DNA from: Bradyrhizobium murdochi
GTDB lineage: Bacteria; Pseudomonadota; Alphaproteobacteria; Rhizobiales; Xanthobacteraceae
DNA: 64,000 nt
Direction of reading: 5' to 3'
Assembly (NCBI RefSeq): GCF_000472965.1
Contig: NZ_AXAU01000001.1
Location: 372,001-436,000 of the forward strand
Part shown: piece after piece, positions 1 through 9,357 of the stretch
Layout of the letters: each line of letters opens with the position of its first letter
Numbering within the stretch: position 1 is the first letter of the stretch
Made by a program: the position numbers and the translations under genes
The notes under the pieces: generated by a model
What the model was told of the DNA's origin: nothing
Databases searched by the model: none
Seen by the model: only the letters and a program-made list of their open reading frames with translations

Positions 1-1
1 G

Positions 2-334
2 GATGCCATGACCTTAGCGGAGTCCTGCTATCGATTGACGCGCCAATTTCCGCGCGACGAGCTGTTCGGGCTGACATCGCAGATCAGGCGTTCGGCGGGA
101 TCAGTTCCTGCCAACATCGCGGAAGGTCACGGACGAGAAAATACCGGCAACTTCGTGCAACATCTGCGCGTCTCACAGGGGTCTCTGAGGGAGTTGGAAA
201 CGCACCTGCTATTGGCCGAGCGGGTGGGTATCTTGCCAGGACCGGATTTGGCGCCAGTTCTCGCCCAGTGCGAGAGCTTGGGAAAAATGCTTCGCGCCTT
301 GATTCGGTCGCTTCAAGACAAGTCTGCGAAATGA
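2..334 (+). CDS. Four-helix bundle protein (23S rRNA intervening-sequence family), 5' partial
   Basis: The frame is open to the left edge of the window, so the gene probably starts upstream; the first internal ATG is at 8. The visible 108 residues match the four helix bundle family first found in 23S rRNA intervening sequences (PF05635-like), with the hallmark stretch [14 protein letters not shown] at about residues 27-40 followed by two amphipathic helices ending in an LRALIRSL-like segment. No biochemical function is established for the family. The gene lies where nuoC should end and nuoD begin, on the same strand, 49 bases before nuoD and separated from it by heptamer repeats. This suggests a small passenger gene inserted in the operon. 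The family call is firm; the role is unknown. Confidence 0.85.
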   Translation, partial: DAMTLAESCYRLTRQFPRDELFGLTSQIRRSAGSVPANIAEGHGRENTGNFVQHLRVSQGSLRELETHLLLAERVGILPGPDLAPVLAQCESLGKMLRALIRSLQDKSAK

Positions 335-337
335 TGC

Positions 338-370
338 CATTCGCCATTCGCCATTCGCTATTCGCTATGG
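338..370. repeat. Tandem heptamer repeat before nuoD
   Basis: Three exact copies of CATTCGC are followed by TATTCGC and a broken TATGG unit, filling most of the gap between the four-helix-bundle gene and nuoD. The array is seen directly. Its association with the neighbouring passenger gene is inferred. Confidence 0.8.
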
Positions 371-383
371 CGCGGAGCGCCCA

Positions 384-1577
384 ATGAACGAACAGCAGAA
401 CCTGCGTAACTTCACCATCAACTTTGGGCCGCAACATCCGGCCGCGCACGGCGTGTTGCGCCTTGTGCTTGAGCTCGACGGCGAAGTCGTCGAGCGTGTT
501 GATCCGCATATCGGCTTGCTGCATCGCGGCACCGAGAAGCTGATCGAGCACAAGACCTACCTCCAGGCGATCCCCTATTTCGACCGGCTCGATTACGTCG
601 CGCCGATGAATCAGGAGCACGCGTTCTGTCTCGCGGCGGAAAAGCTGCTCGGCATCACGGTGCCGCGCCGCGGCCAACTGATCCGCGTGCTCTACTGCGA
701 AATCGGCCGCATCCTGTCGCATCTGCTCAACGTCACGACGCAGGCCATGGACGTCGGCGCGCTTACCCCGCCGCTGTGGGGTTTTGAAGAGCGCGAAAAG
801 CTGATGCAATTTTACGAGCGCGCCTCCGGAGCGCGCATGCATGCGGCGTATTTCCGCGTCGGTGGCGTGCACCAGGATCTGCCGCAGAAACTGATCGACG
901 ATATCGATGCCTGGTGCGATCCGTTCCTGCAGGTCGTCGCCGACCTCGACACCTTGCTGACCGGCAACCGCATCTTCAAGCAGCGCAACGTCGATATCGG
1001 CGTGGTGTCGCTGCAGCAGGCCTGGGAGTGGGGCTTTTCGGGCGTGATGGTGCGCGGCTCCGGCGCGGCCTGGGACCTGCGCAAGGCGCAGCCCTACGAG
1101 TGCTACGCCGAGATGGATTTCGACATTCCGATCGGCAAGAACGGCGACTGCTACGATCGCTACCTGATCCGCATGGAAGAGATGCGCCAATCGGTCCGCA
1201 TCATGAGGCAATGCATCGCCAAGCTGAACTCGCCGGACGGGCAGGGGCCCGTCGTCGTCGAGGACAACAAGATCGCGCCGCCGCGGCGCGGCGAGATGAA
1301 GCGCTCGATGGAAGCGCTGATCCATCACTTCAAGCTCTACACCGAAGGCGCGCACGTGCCCGCCGGCGAGGTCTATGCCGCGGTCGAGGCGCCGAAAGGT
1401 GAGTTCGGCGTCTACCTGGTCTCCGATGGCACCAACAAACCTTACAAGTGCAAGATCCGCGCGCCGGGCTTTGCCCATCTGCAGGCGATGGACTTCATCT
1501 GCCGCGGCCATCTGCTCGCCGACGTCTCGGCCATTCTAGGTTCCCTCGACATCGTGTTCGGAGAGGTCGATCGGTGA
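384..1577 (+). CDS. nuoD: NADH-quinone oxidoreductase subunit D
   Basis: This is the 49-kDa subunit of complex I, in the peripheral arm at the membrane interface, where it helps form the quinone site. The 397-residue product begins with the conserved GPQHPAAHG motif at residues 15-23, continues with HRGTEK, and ends FGEVDR, all typical of NuoD. Length is normal for an unfused alphaproteobacterial NuoD. The stop codon overlaps the next start by one base (TGATG), so the next gene is probably translationally coupled. nuoA-C would lie upstream of the window. Confidence 0.98.
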   Translation: MNEQQNLRNFTINFGPQHPAAHGVLRLVLELDGEVVERVDPHIGLLHRGTEKLIEHKTYLQAIPYFDRLDYVAPMNQEHAFCLAAEKLLGITVPRRGQLIRVLYCEIGRILSHLLNVTTQAMDVGALTPPLWGFEEREKLMQFYERASGARMHAAYFRVGGVHQDLPQKLIDDIDAWCDPFLQVVADLDTLLTGNRIFKQRNVDIGVVSLQQAWEWGFSGVMVRGSGAAWDLRKAQPYECYAEMDFDIPIGKNGDCYDRYLIRMEEMRQSVRIMRQCIAKLNSPDGQGPVVVEDNKIAPPRRGEMKRSMEALIHHFKLYTEGAHVPAGEVYAAVEAPKGEFGVYLVSDGTNKPYKCKIRAPGFAHLQAMDFICRGHLLADVSAILGSLDIVFGEVDR

Positions 1578-2536
1578 TGGCGCAGGCGCCCATCCAGTTT
1601 GACCGGACTTCGGGCGTACTCGAGGGTGCGAACGCGTGGGAGCGCTTGGCTGCGGTGGCGCTGGCGCTAGGGTCGAAGGTGGCGTCGAATTTTTCGCACC
1701 GTGGCTACAATATGTGCGCCAATTTGTTGCGCACGACGCTGCCTGAGCGCGGCATCCAGATCAAACTCAATCCAGACGCCGTCTTCGAGTTTCCCTATGG
1801 CGACGGCTACTGGAGCAAGCTGCTTAACCGCACCTATAGCTACGAGGACGAGCTGGAGCTGCTGTTCAAGGACTCCGCCGACGTCGATTACACGCTGCTC
1901 GATTGCGGCGCCAATTACGGCTACTGGTCGGTCCTGGTGTCGAGCAAGCCGTTCGGTTCGCATAAGGCGATCGCGATCGAGCCCTCGGGGCAGAATTTCC
2001 CGAAGCTGGCCAACAACGCCAAAATCAACGGCAACCGTTTCGAGGTGATGAAAAGCGCGATCGGCGCCGCGCGCGGCACCGCGCGCCTGTCCGGCACCAA
2101 GCATGAGGCCTTCAGCATCGCCGGCGACCAGTCGGACGGCGAGGAAGTGCCGGTCATCGCGCTCGACAATCTGCTCGATGACGGCAAGGTCGCCGCGGAT
2201 GGAAAATACCTGATCAAGCTCGACGTCGAGGGCGTCGAGATCGAGGCCATGAAGGGCGGCGCGCGGCTGATGCAGATCGACAGCGTCTTGCTGTGCGAGG
2301 AGCACGGCAATGATCCCGAGCATACCGTGTCGCGCTATATCCTCGAACAGACCCCGCTGAAGCTGATCGTCTACGATCCGCGCAGCCATCGCCTTGAAAC
2401 CGTGACCGACCTTTCGATTCTGGATCGGATCAAAGTTTCAACCCATGTCGGCTACAACGTGTTCGGCACCGCAAGCGCATTCTGGCTCGCCCGGATCGAT
2501 GCGCTCAATGCGAAAGCCGCGCGCCGCGTGCAATGA
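1577..2536 (+). CDS. FkbM family SAM-dependent methyltransferase inside the nuo operon
   Basis: The 319-residue protein has the FkbM-type Rossmann methyltransferase core: DCGANYGYWS (about 109-118, SAM-binding glycine loop), AIEPSGQN (about 133-140, acidic ribose-binding end of beta 2) and a late IKLDVEGVE motif. FkbM proteins usually O-methylate sugars or other small molecules; the substrate cannot be read here. The ATG at 1577 overlaps the nuoD stop by one base and nuoE follows 11 bases later. The frame is also open upstream, but only as a shadow of nuoD. The tight spacing makes co-expression with complex I likely. A role in modifying a complex I component or quinone is speculative; it could be an unrelated passenger gene. 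Confidence 0.9.
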   Translation: MAQAPIQFDRTSGVLEGANAWERLAAVALALGSKVASNFSHRGYNMCANLLRTTLPERGIQIKLNPDAVFEFPYGDGYWSKLLNRTYSYEDELELLFKDSADVDYTLLDCGANYGYWSVLVSSKPFGSHKAIAIEPSGQNFPKLANNAKINGNRFEVMKSAIGAARGTARLSGTKHEAFSIAGDQSDGEEVPVIALDNLLDDGKVAADGKYLIKLDVEGVEIEAMKGGARLMQIDSVLLCEEHGNDPEHTVSRYILEQTPLKLIVYDPRSHRLETVTDLSILDRIKVSTHVGYNVFGTASAFWLARIDALNAKAARRVQ

Positions 2537-2547
2537 GAGACTAAACG

Positions 2548-3159
2548 ATGTCCGTCCGCCGCCTCGCACCGAAGGAATTGCAGCCCGCGAGCTTCACGTT
2601 CACGGATGAGAATCTCGCTTGGGCCAAGGCCCAGATCGCAAAGTATCCGCCGGGCCGCCAGGCCTCCGCTGTGATCGCGATCCTGTGGCGCGCGCAGGAG
2701 CAGCATGAGGGATGGGTGTCGGAAGCCGCGATCCGCGTGGTCGCCGACCTGCTCGATATGCCCTACATCCGCGTACTGGAAGTTGCGACCTTTTACACTA
2801 TGTTCCAGTTGCAGCCGGTCGGCAAGAAGGCCCATGTGCAGGTGTGCGGCACCACGCCCTGCCGCCTGCGCGGCGCCGGCGACCTGATCGAGGTGTGCCA
2901 GAGCCGCATCCATCACGAGCCCTTCCATCTGTCGAAGGACGGCAATTTCAGTTGGGAAGAGGTCGAGTGCCTGGGCGCCTGCGTGAACGCGCCGATGGTG
3001 CAGATCTGGAAGGACACCTACGAGGACCTGACCAAGGAAAGTTTCGGCAAGGTGCTGGACGGCTTTGCCTCGGGCAATCCGCCGAAGCCCGGACCGCAGA
3101 TCGACCGTCAGTTCTCGGCGCCTGTGGGCGGGCCGACGACGCTGAAGGAACCCACATGA
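2548..3159 (+). CDS. nuoE: NADH-quinone oxidoreductase subunit E
   Basis: This is the 24-kDa thioredoxin-fold subunit that binds the [2Fe-2S] cluster N1a in the NADH dehydrogenase module. The 203-residue product shows both cysteine pairs of the family, CGTTPC and later CLGAC, spaced as expected for the four cluster ligands. It lies between the FkbM gene and nuoF on the same strand. The C-terminal 40 residues, rich in Pro and Gly, are a common alphaproteobacterial extension. Confidence 0.97.
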   Translation: MSVRRLAPKELQPASFTFTDENLAWAKAQIAKYPPGRQASAVIAILWRAQEQHEGWVSEAAIRVVADLLDMPYIRVLEVATFYTMFQLQPVGKKAHVQVCGTTPCRLRGAGDLIEVCQSRIHHEPFHLSKDGNFSWEEVECLGACVNAPMVQIWKDTYEDLTKESFGKVLDGFASGNPPKPGPQIDRQFSAPVGGPTTLKEPT

Positions 3160-3263
3160 GGCGTGGCGCTACATTGTCCGTAAACCGGACGGAGAGGGGC
3201 CGCGTGATGGAGAAGTCGCGCTGTGCCGGGGCTCGCCTGCGCGCAGTCCAATCGCTGATCTGA
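3156..3263 (+). other. nuoE-nuoF gap with a doubtful 35-codon ORF
   Basis: An ATG overlaps the nuoE stop (ATGA) and opens a 35-codon, Arg-rich frame that ends 14 bases before nuoF. It has no recognisable domain. The overlap is suggestive, but the reading frame could be chance in GC-rich DNA. It is noted because the rest of the 118-base gap holds nothing else recognisable apart from the nuoF leader. Confidence 0.2.
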
Positions 3264-3277
3264 GGAAGCTTCAAGTC

Positions 3278-4603
3278 ATGCTCGACGACAAGGATCGCAT
3301 CTTCAAGAACCTTTATGGCCTCCACGATTGGGGGCTGGAGGGTGCGCGCCGCCGCGGCGCGTGGGACGGCACCAAGGCGATCATCGACAAGGGCCGCGAC
3401 TGGATCATCAACGAGATGAAGGCCTCCGGCCTGCGCGGGCGCGGCGGAGCGGGCTTTCCGACCGGCCTGAAATGGTCGTTCATGCCGAAGGAATCGACCG
3501 ACGGCCGGCCGAGCTATCTCGTGGTCAACGCCGACGAATCCGAGCCCGGCACCTGCAAGGACCGCGAGATCATGCGGCACGATCCGCATCTGCTCGTGGA
3601 GGGCTGCCTGCTGGCGAGCTACGCCATGGGCGCGCATGCCTGCTACATCTATGTGCGCGGCGAGTTCATCCGCGAGCGGGAGCGCCTGCAGGCCGCGATC
3701 GACCAGGCCTATGACGCAAAACTGGTCGGCAAGGACAACGTCAATGGCTGGCCGTTCGATGTCTATGTCGCGCATGGCGCCGGCGCGTATATCTGCGGCG
3801 AAGAGACCGCGCTGCTGGAAAGCCTAGAGGGCAAGAAGGGCCAGCCGCGGCTGAAGCCGCCATTCCCGGCCAATGTCGGTCTCTATGGCTGCCCGACCAC
3901 CGTCAACAACGTCGAGTCCATCGCGGTTGCGCCCGATATCCTCAGGCGCGGGGCAGCATGGTTCGCGGCGATCGGCCGGCCCAACAATGTCGGCACAAAG
4001 CTGTTCTGCGTCTCCGGCCATGTCGAGCGCCCCTGCAACGTCGAAGAGGCGATGGGGATTCCGTTCCGTGAGCTGATCGAGCGCCATTGCGGCGGCATTC
4101 GCGGCGGCTGGGACAATCTGAAAGCCGTGATCCCCGGCGGCTCGTCGGTGCGGATGGTGCCGGCCGAGCAGATCATCGACACACCGATGGATTTCGACAG
4201 CCTCGGCAAGCTGCGCTCCGGCCTCGGCACCGCCGCCGTGATCGTGATGGACAAGTCGACGGACCTGATCCGGGCGATCGCTCGCATCTCCTATTTCTAC
4301 AAGCATGAGAGCTGCGGCCAGTGCACGCCATGCCGCGAGGGCGCAGGCTGGATGTGGCGCGTCTTGACCCGGATGGCCGAGGGCCGCGCCCACAAGCGCG
4401 AGATCGACATGCTGCTGGAGGTTACAAAACAGGTCGAAGGCCACACCATCTGCGCGCTCGGTGATGCTGCGGCATGGCCGATCCAGGGCCTGATCGCGCA
4501 TTTCCGCCACGAGATCGAGGCGCGCATCGACCAGTATTCGCATAAGGCCGACATCGACGATGCCGGCGTGCGCGATCCCGAGAACTTGGTCGCGGCGGAA
4601 TAG
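3278..4603 (+). CDS. nuoF: NADH-quinone oxidoreductase subunit F
   Basis: This is the 51-kDa flavoprotein of complex I, which binds FMN and NADH and carries the [4Fe-4S] cluster N3. In the 441-residue product the glycine-rich [10 protein letters not shown] motif is at 54-63, and a cluster-binding [11 protein letters not shown] segment is near residue 345, with a fourth cysteine in a [12 protein letters not shown]-like segment about 40-50 residues later. Length and domain order are normal. It is followed by a tiny ORF and then nuoG. Confidence 0.98.
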   Translation: MLDDKDRIFKNLYGLHDWGLEGARRRGAWDGTKAIIDKGRDWIINEMKASGLRGRGGAGFPTGLKWSFMPKESTDGRPSYLVVNADESEPGTCKDREIMRHDPHLLVEGCLLASYAMGAHACYIYVRGEFIRERERLQAAIDQAYDAKLVGKDNVNGWPFDVYVAHGAGAYICGEETALLESLEGKKGQPRLKPPFPANVGLYGCPTTVNNVESIAVAPDILRRGAAWFAAIGRPNNVGTKLFCVSGHVERPCNVEEAMGIPFRELIERHCGGIRGGWDNLKAVIPGGSSVRMVPAEQIIDTPMDFDSLGKLRSGLGTAAVIVMDKSTDLIRAIARISYFYKHESCGQCTPCREGAGWMWRVLTRMAEGRAHKREIDMLLEVTKQVEGHTICALGDAAAWPIQGLIAHFRHEIEARIDQYSHKADIDDAGVRDPENLVAAE

Positions 4604-4607
4604 GGCA

Positions 4608-4739
4608 ATGGCAAACGAACCGGACAGCATTGTGCTGGCGATCCTGCGCAAGATTGATCAGCGCACCGAGCGGATGGCGGAAGACCGCGAGCGTTACACC
4701 GCCAGACTGCAAGCTGGGAAAGACTTGAGACAGCAATGA
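4608..4739 (+). CDS. 43-residue charged small protein between nuoF and nuoG
   Basis: The ATG at 4608 begins four bases after the nuoF stop, and the TGA overlaps the nuoG ATG in an ATGA junction, which is the usual sign of translational coupling. The product is a single charged helix with an N-terminal LAILRKIDQRTERM-type segment and no membrane part. It resembles the N-terminal end of small rhizobial coiled-coil proteins that carry hydrophobic/charged heptads, but this is recognition only. It could be a relic of a longer gene or a real micro-protein. Function is unknown. Confidence 0.6.
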   Translation: MANEPDSIVLAILRKIDQRTERMAEDRERYTARLQAGKDLRQQ

Positions 4740-6814
4740 CCAAACTCATCATCGACGGCAAAGAGATCGATGTGCCTGCGGAGTACACGCTGCTGCAGGC
4801 GTGCGAGGCCGCGGGCGCCGAAATCCCGCGCTTCTGCTACCACGAGCGGCTGTCGATCGCCGGCAATTGCCGGATGTGCCTCGTCGAGATCAAAGGCGGC
4901 CCGAAGCCGGTCGCAAGCTGCGCCTGGGGCGTGCGCGATTGCCGGCCTGGCCCCAAGGGCGAGCCGCCGGAAATTTCCACGCGTTCGCCGATGGTCAGGA
5001 AGGCACGCGAAGGCGTGATGGAATTCTTGCTGATCAACCACCCGCTGGATTGCCCGATCTGCGACCAGGGCGGCGAGTGCGATCTGCAGGACCAGGCGAT
5101 GGGCTACGGCGTCGACACCTCGCGCTTTGCCGAGAACAAGCGCGCGGTCGAGGACAAATATCTAGGCGCGCTGGTCAAGACCTCGATGAACCGCTGCATC
5201 CAGTGCACGCGCTGTGTCCGCTTCTCCGCCGAAGTCTGCGGCACGCCGGAAATGGGCGCCACCGGCCGCGGCGAGGACATGGAGATCACGACCTATCTGG
5301 AGCAGGCGCTGACTTCCGAGCTGCAGGGCAACCTCGTCGATATCTGTCCCGTGGGCGCGCTGACTTCGAAGCCGTATGCTTTTGCCGCGCGTCCGTGGGA
5401 GCTCGGCAAGACACAGTCGGTGGACGTCATGGATGGCGTCGGTTCCGCGATCCGCGTCGATACCCGTGGCCGCGAGGTGATGCGGATCCTGCCGCGCATC
5501 AACGAGGCGGTGAACGAGGAATGGATTTCCGACAAGACCCGTCACGTCGTCGACGGCCTGCGTACGCAGCGGCTCGATCGGCCCTATGTCCGCGAGAACG
5601 GCAAGCTTCGCGCCGCGTCCTGGCAGGAAGCCTTCGCGGCGGTCGCTGCCAAGGTCAGGATGAGCGACGGTAAGCGGATGGGAGCCATCGCTGGTGACCT
5701 CGCCGCGGTCGAGGAGATGTTCGCGTGCAAGGATCTGCTGGGCCGATACGGCTGCAGCAATCTGGCAGTGCAGGGCGGCGACGCCTTCGACCCCAAGGCG
5801 GGACGGGCGACCTACATCTTCAATCCGACCATTGTGGGCATCGAGCAGGCCGATGCGCTCCTGATCATCGGCTCCAACCCGCGCAAGGAAGCCGCCGTCC
5901 TCAACGCGCGGATCCGCAAGCGCTGGCGCACGGGTCAGCTCAAGGTCGCTCTCGTCGGCGCCAAGGCCGATCTAACCTACGACTACGACTATCTCGGTGC
6001 GGGCACGGATACGCTTGGCGAACTCGCCAGCGGCAAGCATTCCTTTGTCGAGGTGCTGAAGGGCGCCAAGAACCCGATGGTGCTGGTCGGCGCCGGTTCG
6101 CTGGCGCGCCATGACGGGGCGGCGGTCCTTACGCTGGCGGCCAAGGTCGCGGCAGGCGTAGGCGCGCTCAAGGATAGCTGGAACGGCTTTGCCGTTTTGC
6201 AGGATACCGCCTCGCGCGCGGGCGCGCTCGATATCGGCTTCGCCCCCGGCGCGGGCGGGCTCAGCCTCGCGCAGATGACGACATTCGGCACGCTCGACGT
6301 GCTGTTCCTGTTGGGGGCGGATGAGGTGAAGGTGCCGGACGGCACGTTCGTGGTCTATATCGGCACCCATGGCGATCGCGGCGCGCACCGCGCCGACGTC
6401 ATCCTGCCGGGCGCGGCCTATACCGAAAAGTCCGGCCTCTACGTCAACACCGAGGGCAGGGCGCAGATCGCCAGCCGCGCGGCGTTTCCGCCCGGAGAGG
6501 CGCGCGAGGACTGGGCGATCGTCCGCGCGTTGTCGGACGTGCTCGGCAAGAAGCTGCCCTATGATTCCCTGCAGGCGCTGCGCCAGGCGCTGTTCAAGGC
6601 CTTCCCGCATCTGATGCGGATCGACCAGATCGAGCCCGGCAAGGCCAGTGACGTCAAGGCGCTCGCAGGCAAGAAGGGCGGCAAGGTCGACAAGACCCCG
6701 TTCAAGAGTTCGGTCGAGGATTTCTATCTGACCAACCCCATCGCGCGGGCCTCGACGGTGATGGCGGAATGTTCCCGGCTGGCGTCCGGGAAAATGCTGA
6801 CGGCAGCGGAGTGA
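4736..6814 (+). CDS. nuoG: NADH-quinone oxidoreductase subunit G
   Basis: This is the large iron-sulfur subunit of the complex I peripheral arm (692 residues). The N-terminal ferredoxin-like domain has [15 protein letters not shown] for the N1b [2Fe-2S] cluster. It is followed by the [14 protein letters not shown] segment and a CIQCTRC plus CPVGAL ferredoxin part for [4Fe-4S] clusters. The remainder is the inactive molybdopterin-oxidoreductase-like domain. The start is fixed by the ATGA overlap with the small ORF upstream; nuoH follows after 10 bases. Confidence 0.98.
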   Translation: MTKLIIDGKEIDVPAEYTLLQACEAAGAEIPRFCYHERLSIAGNCRMCLVEIKGGPKPVASCAWGVRDCRPGPKGEPPEISTRSPMVRKAREGVMEFLLINHPLDCPICDQGGECDLQDQAMGYGVDTSRFAENKRAVEDKYLGALVKTSMNRCIQCTRCVRFSAEVCGTPEMGATGRGEDMEITTYLEQALTSELQGNLVDICPVGALTSKPYAFAARPWELGKTQSVDVMDGVGSAIRVDTRGREVMRILPRINEAVNEEWISDKTRHVVDGLRTQRLDRPYVRENGKLRAASWQEAFAAVAAKVRMSDGKRMGAIAGDLAAVEEMFACKDLLGRYGCSNLAVQGGDAFDPKAGRATYIFNPTIVGIEQADALLIIGSNPRKEAAVLNARIRKRWRTGQLKVALVGAKADLTYDYDYLGAGTDTLGELASGKHSFVEVLKGAKNPMVLVGAGSLARHDGAAVLTLAAKVAAGVGALKDSWNGFAVLQDTASRAGALDIGFAPGAGGLSLAQMTTFGTLDVLFLLGADEVKVPDGTFVVYIGTHGDRGAHRADVILPGAAYTEKSGLYVNTEGRAQIASRAAFPPGEAREDWAIVRALSDVLGKKLPYDSLQALRQALFKAFPHLMRIDQIEPGKASDVKALAGKKGGKVDKTPFKSSVEDFYLTNPIARASTVMAECSRLASGKMLTAAE

Positions 6815-6824
6815 GCGTGATCTG

Positions 6825-7895
6825 ATGGCTGAATTCTTCGCAAGCTCGTTCTGGACCGGCTTCCTCTGGCCGCTGATCATCATGGTCGCGCAGAGCCTGT
6901 TGCTGCTCGTCGTGCTGCTGATTGCGATCGCCTACATCCTGCTCGCCGACCGCAAGATCTGGGCGGCGGTGCAAATCCGCCGCGGCCCCAACGTGGTGGG
7001 TCCCTGGGGCTTGCTGCAATCCTTCGCGGACCTTCTAAAGTTCGTGCTGAAGGAGCCGATCATCCCGTCCGGCTCCAACAAGGGTGTGTTCCTGCTGGCG
7101 CCGCTGGTGTCCTGCGTGCTGGCGCTGGCCGCCTGGGCCGTCATTCCGATGGATGCCGGCTGGGTGATCGCCAATATCAATGTCGGCGTCCTCTACATCT
7201 TCGCGATCTCGTCGCTGTCGATCTACGGCATCATCATGGCCGGCTGGTCGTCGAACTCGAAATATCCGTTCCTGGCGGCGCTTCGCTCCGCGGCGCAGAT
7301 GGTTTCTTACGAGGTCTCGATCGGCTTCGTCATCATCACGGTTTTGCTGTGCGCCGGCACGCTCAATCTCTCGGCCCTGGTGGAAGCGCAGAACACCCGC
7401 GGTTTCGCCAGCCTGATCGGACTGCCGCAGCTCACCATTCTGAACTGGTATGTGTGGCCGCTGTTCCCGATGTTCGTGGTGTTCTACGTCTCGGCGCTGG
7501 CCGAAACCAACCGTCCGCCGTTCGATCTGGTGGAAGCGGAATCCGAACTGGTGGCCGGCTTCATGGTCGAATACGGCTCGACGCCGTATCTGTTGTTCAT
7601 GCTTGGCGAATATGTCGCGATCACCACGATGTGCGCGCTGGCGACGATCATGTTCCTCGGCGGCTGGCTGCCGCCGGTGGCGCTGCCGCCGTTCACCTGG
7701 ATCCCGGGTGTAGTCTGGTTCGCGCTGAAACTGTTCTTCATGTTCTTCCTGTTCGCGATGGCGAAGGCGATTGTGCCGCGCTACCGCTACGATCAACTGA
7801 TGCGGCTCGGCTGGAAGGTGTTTTTGCCGCTGTCGCTGGCGATGGTGGTGATTGTGGCCGGGGTGCTGCAATTCGCCGGCATTGCGCCGAAGTGA
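6825..7895 (+). CDS. nuoH: NADH-quinone oxidoreductase subunit H
   Basis: This membrane subunit of complex I forms, with NuoB and NuoD, the quinone chamber and starts the proton-transfer path. The 356-residue hydrophobic protein has the conserved [16 protein letters not shown] segment early and the acidic loop [18 protein letters not shown] in the middle, both signature motifs of NuoH. It has several transmembrane helices. It is followed seven bases later by nuoI. Confidence 0.98.
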   Translation: MAEFFASSFWTGFLWPLIIMVAQSLLLLVVLLIAIAYILLADRKIWAAVQIRRGPNVVGPWGLLQSFADLLKFVLKEPIIPSGSNKGVFLLAPLVSCVLALAAWAVIPMDAGWVIANINVGVLYIFAISSLSIYGIIMAGWSSNSKYPFLAALRSAAQMVSYEVSIGFVIITVLLCAGTLNLSALVEAQNTRGFASLIGLPQLTILNWYVWPLFPMFVVFYVSALAETNRPPFDLVEAESELVAGFMVEYGSTPYLLFMLGEYVAITTMCALATIMFLGGWLPPVALPPFTWIPGVVWFALKLFFMFFLFAMAKAIVPRYRYDQLMRLGWKVFLPLSLAMVVIVAGVLQFAGIAPK

Positions 7896-7902
7896 GGCCA
7901 TC

Positions 7903-8397
7903 ATGAGTGTCAACGTCAACGCAACCGCCCGTGCGCTTCTCTTGAGCGAATTCGTATCGGCGTTCTTTCTCGCCATGCGCTATTTCTTCAAGCCGAAGCC
8001 GACGATCAACTATCCGTTCGAGAAGAACCCGATCTCGCCGCGCTTCCGCGGTGAGCATGCGCTGCGCCGCTATCCGAACGGCGAAGAGCGCTGCATCGCC
8101 TGCAAGCTATGCGAGGCGATCTGCCCGGCGCAGGCGATCACGATCGAGGCCGGCCCGCGCCGCAACGACGGCACCCGCCGCACCGTGCGCTACGACATCG
8201 ACATGGTGAAATGCATCTATTGCGGCCTGTGCCAGGAAGCCTGTCCGGTCGATGCCATCGTCGAGGGACCGAATTTCGAATTCGCGACCGAGACCCGCGA
8301 GGAACTCTACTATGACAAGGCGAAACTGCTCGCCAATGGCGACCGCTGGGAGCGCGAGATTGCGAAAGCCATCGAACTCGACGCGCCGTACCGGTGA
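7903..8397 (+). CDS. nuoI: NADH-quinone oxidoreductase subunit I
   Basis: This is the 23-kDa subunit with two [4Fe-4S] clusters (N6a, N6b) that pass electrons toward N2. In 164 residues it shows two ferredoxin motifs, [12 protein letters not shown] and [12 protein letters not shown]. The chosen ATG is at 7903, just after the nuoH stop; the longer frame starting at 7852 only reads over the end of nuoH. Confidence 0.98.
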   Translation: MSVNVNATARALLLSEFVSAFFLAMRYFFKPKPTINYPFEKNPISPRFRGEHALRRYPNGEERCIACKLCEAICPAQAITIEAGPRRNDGTRRTVRYDIDMVKCIYCGLCQEACPVDAIVEGPNFEFATETREELYYDKAKLLANGDRWEREIAKAIELDAPYR

Positions 8398-8406
8398 GGT
8401 GAGGGT

Positions 8407-9045
8407 ATGATCCTTCCCGCACTGTTCTTCTATCTCTTCGCTGGCGTCTGCGTGGCCTCGGCTGTGATGGTGATTGTGTCGCGCAATCCCGTGCATTCGG
8501 TGCTGTATCTTATCCTGGCCTTCGTCAATGCGTCCGGCCTGTTCGTGCTGATGGGCGCCGAATTCCTCGGCATGATGCTGATCGTGGTCTATGTCGGCGC
8601 GGTCGCGGTGCTGTTCCTGTTCGTGATCATGATGCTCGATGTCGACTTCACCGAGCTGCGCGAGGGCTTTATCGAATATCTGCCGATCGGTCTGGTGATC
8701 GGCGGCATCTTCCTCGCCGAATTGCTTTTGGTTGCCGGCGGCTGGGTCATGAGTCCCGGCACGGCGAAATCGATTACGGCGGCGATTCCGGCCAATGTCA
8801 GCAACACCGAGGCGCTGGGGCTGGTGCTCTATACGAAGTACATCCATTACTTCCAGATCGCCGGCATGGTGCTTCTGGTCGCGATGATCGGCGCCATCGT
8901 GCTGACGCTGCGCCACAAGGCGAAGGTCAAGCGGCAGGACATCAACGTGCAGAACGCGCGCACACCGGAGCTCGCGATGGCCGTGCGCAAGGTGGCGCCG
9001 GGGCAGGGGCTGCAGGATTCGGACGCGGCGGAGTGGGTAAAATGA
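8407..9045 (+). CDS. nuoJ: NADH-quinone oxidoreductase subunit J
   Basis: This is the ND6-like membrane subunit of complex I (212 residues). It has hydrophobic helices and the conserved [19 protein letters not shown] region. The charged C-terminal tail is cytosolic-like. Its stop overlaps the nuoK start in an ATGA junction, indicating coupling. Confidence 0.97.
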   Translation: MILPALFFYLFAGVCVASAVMVIVSRNPVHSVLYLILAFVNASGLFVLMGAEFLGMMLIVVYVGAVAVLFLFVIMMLDVDFTELREGFIEYLPIGLVIGGIFLAELLLVAGGWVMSPGTAKSITAAIPANVSNTEALGLVLYTKYIHYFQIAGMVLLVAMIGAIVLTLRHKAKVKRQDINVQNARTPELAMAVRKVAPGQGLQDSDAAEWVK

Positions 9046-9350
9046 CGATCGGTCTGGGCCACTATCTCGCGGTCGCCGCCACCCTGTTCACGATCGGGAT
9101 CCTCGGCATCTTCCTGAACCGCAAGAACATCATCGTCATCTTGATGTCGATCGAGCTGATCCTGCTCGCCGTCAACATCAACCTGGTGGCGTTCTCGACC
9201 TTCCTCGGCGACATCGTAGGCCAGGTGTTCGCGCTTCTGGTGCTGACGGTTGCAGCCGCTGAAGCTGCGATCGGTCTTGCGGTGCTGGTGGTCTATTTCC
9301 GCAACCGCGGTTCGATCGCGGTTGAAGACGTCAATCTGATGAAGGGCTAG
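9042..9350 (+). CDS. nuoK: NADH-quinone oxidoreductase subunit K
   Basis: This is the ND4L-like subunit, 102 residues and three transmembrane helices, with conserved glutamates in the second and third helices ([10 protein letters not shown] and [10 protein letters not shown]). The ATG at 9042 is chosen because it gives the family's usual length and an ATGA overlap with nuoJ. An in-frame GTG at 9033 would add only three residues. Confidence 0.97.
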   Translation: MTIGLGHYLAVAATLFTIGILGIFLNRKNIIVILMSIELILLAVNINLVAFSTFLGDIVGQVFALLVLTVAAAEAAIGLAVLVVYFRNRGSIAVEDVNLMKG

Positions 9351-9357
9351 CTCAGCT

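Noticed and set aside
1448-1576. Upstream extension of the FkbM gene
   Set aside because: This 43-codon extension reads over nuoD in another frame and lacks methyltransferase similarity; the TGATG junction gives a better start.
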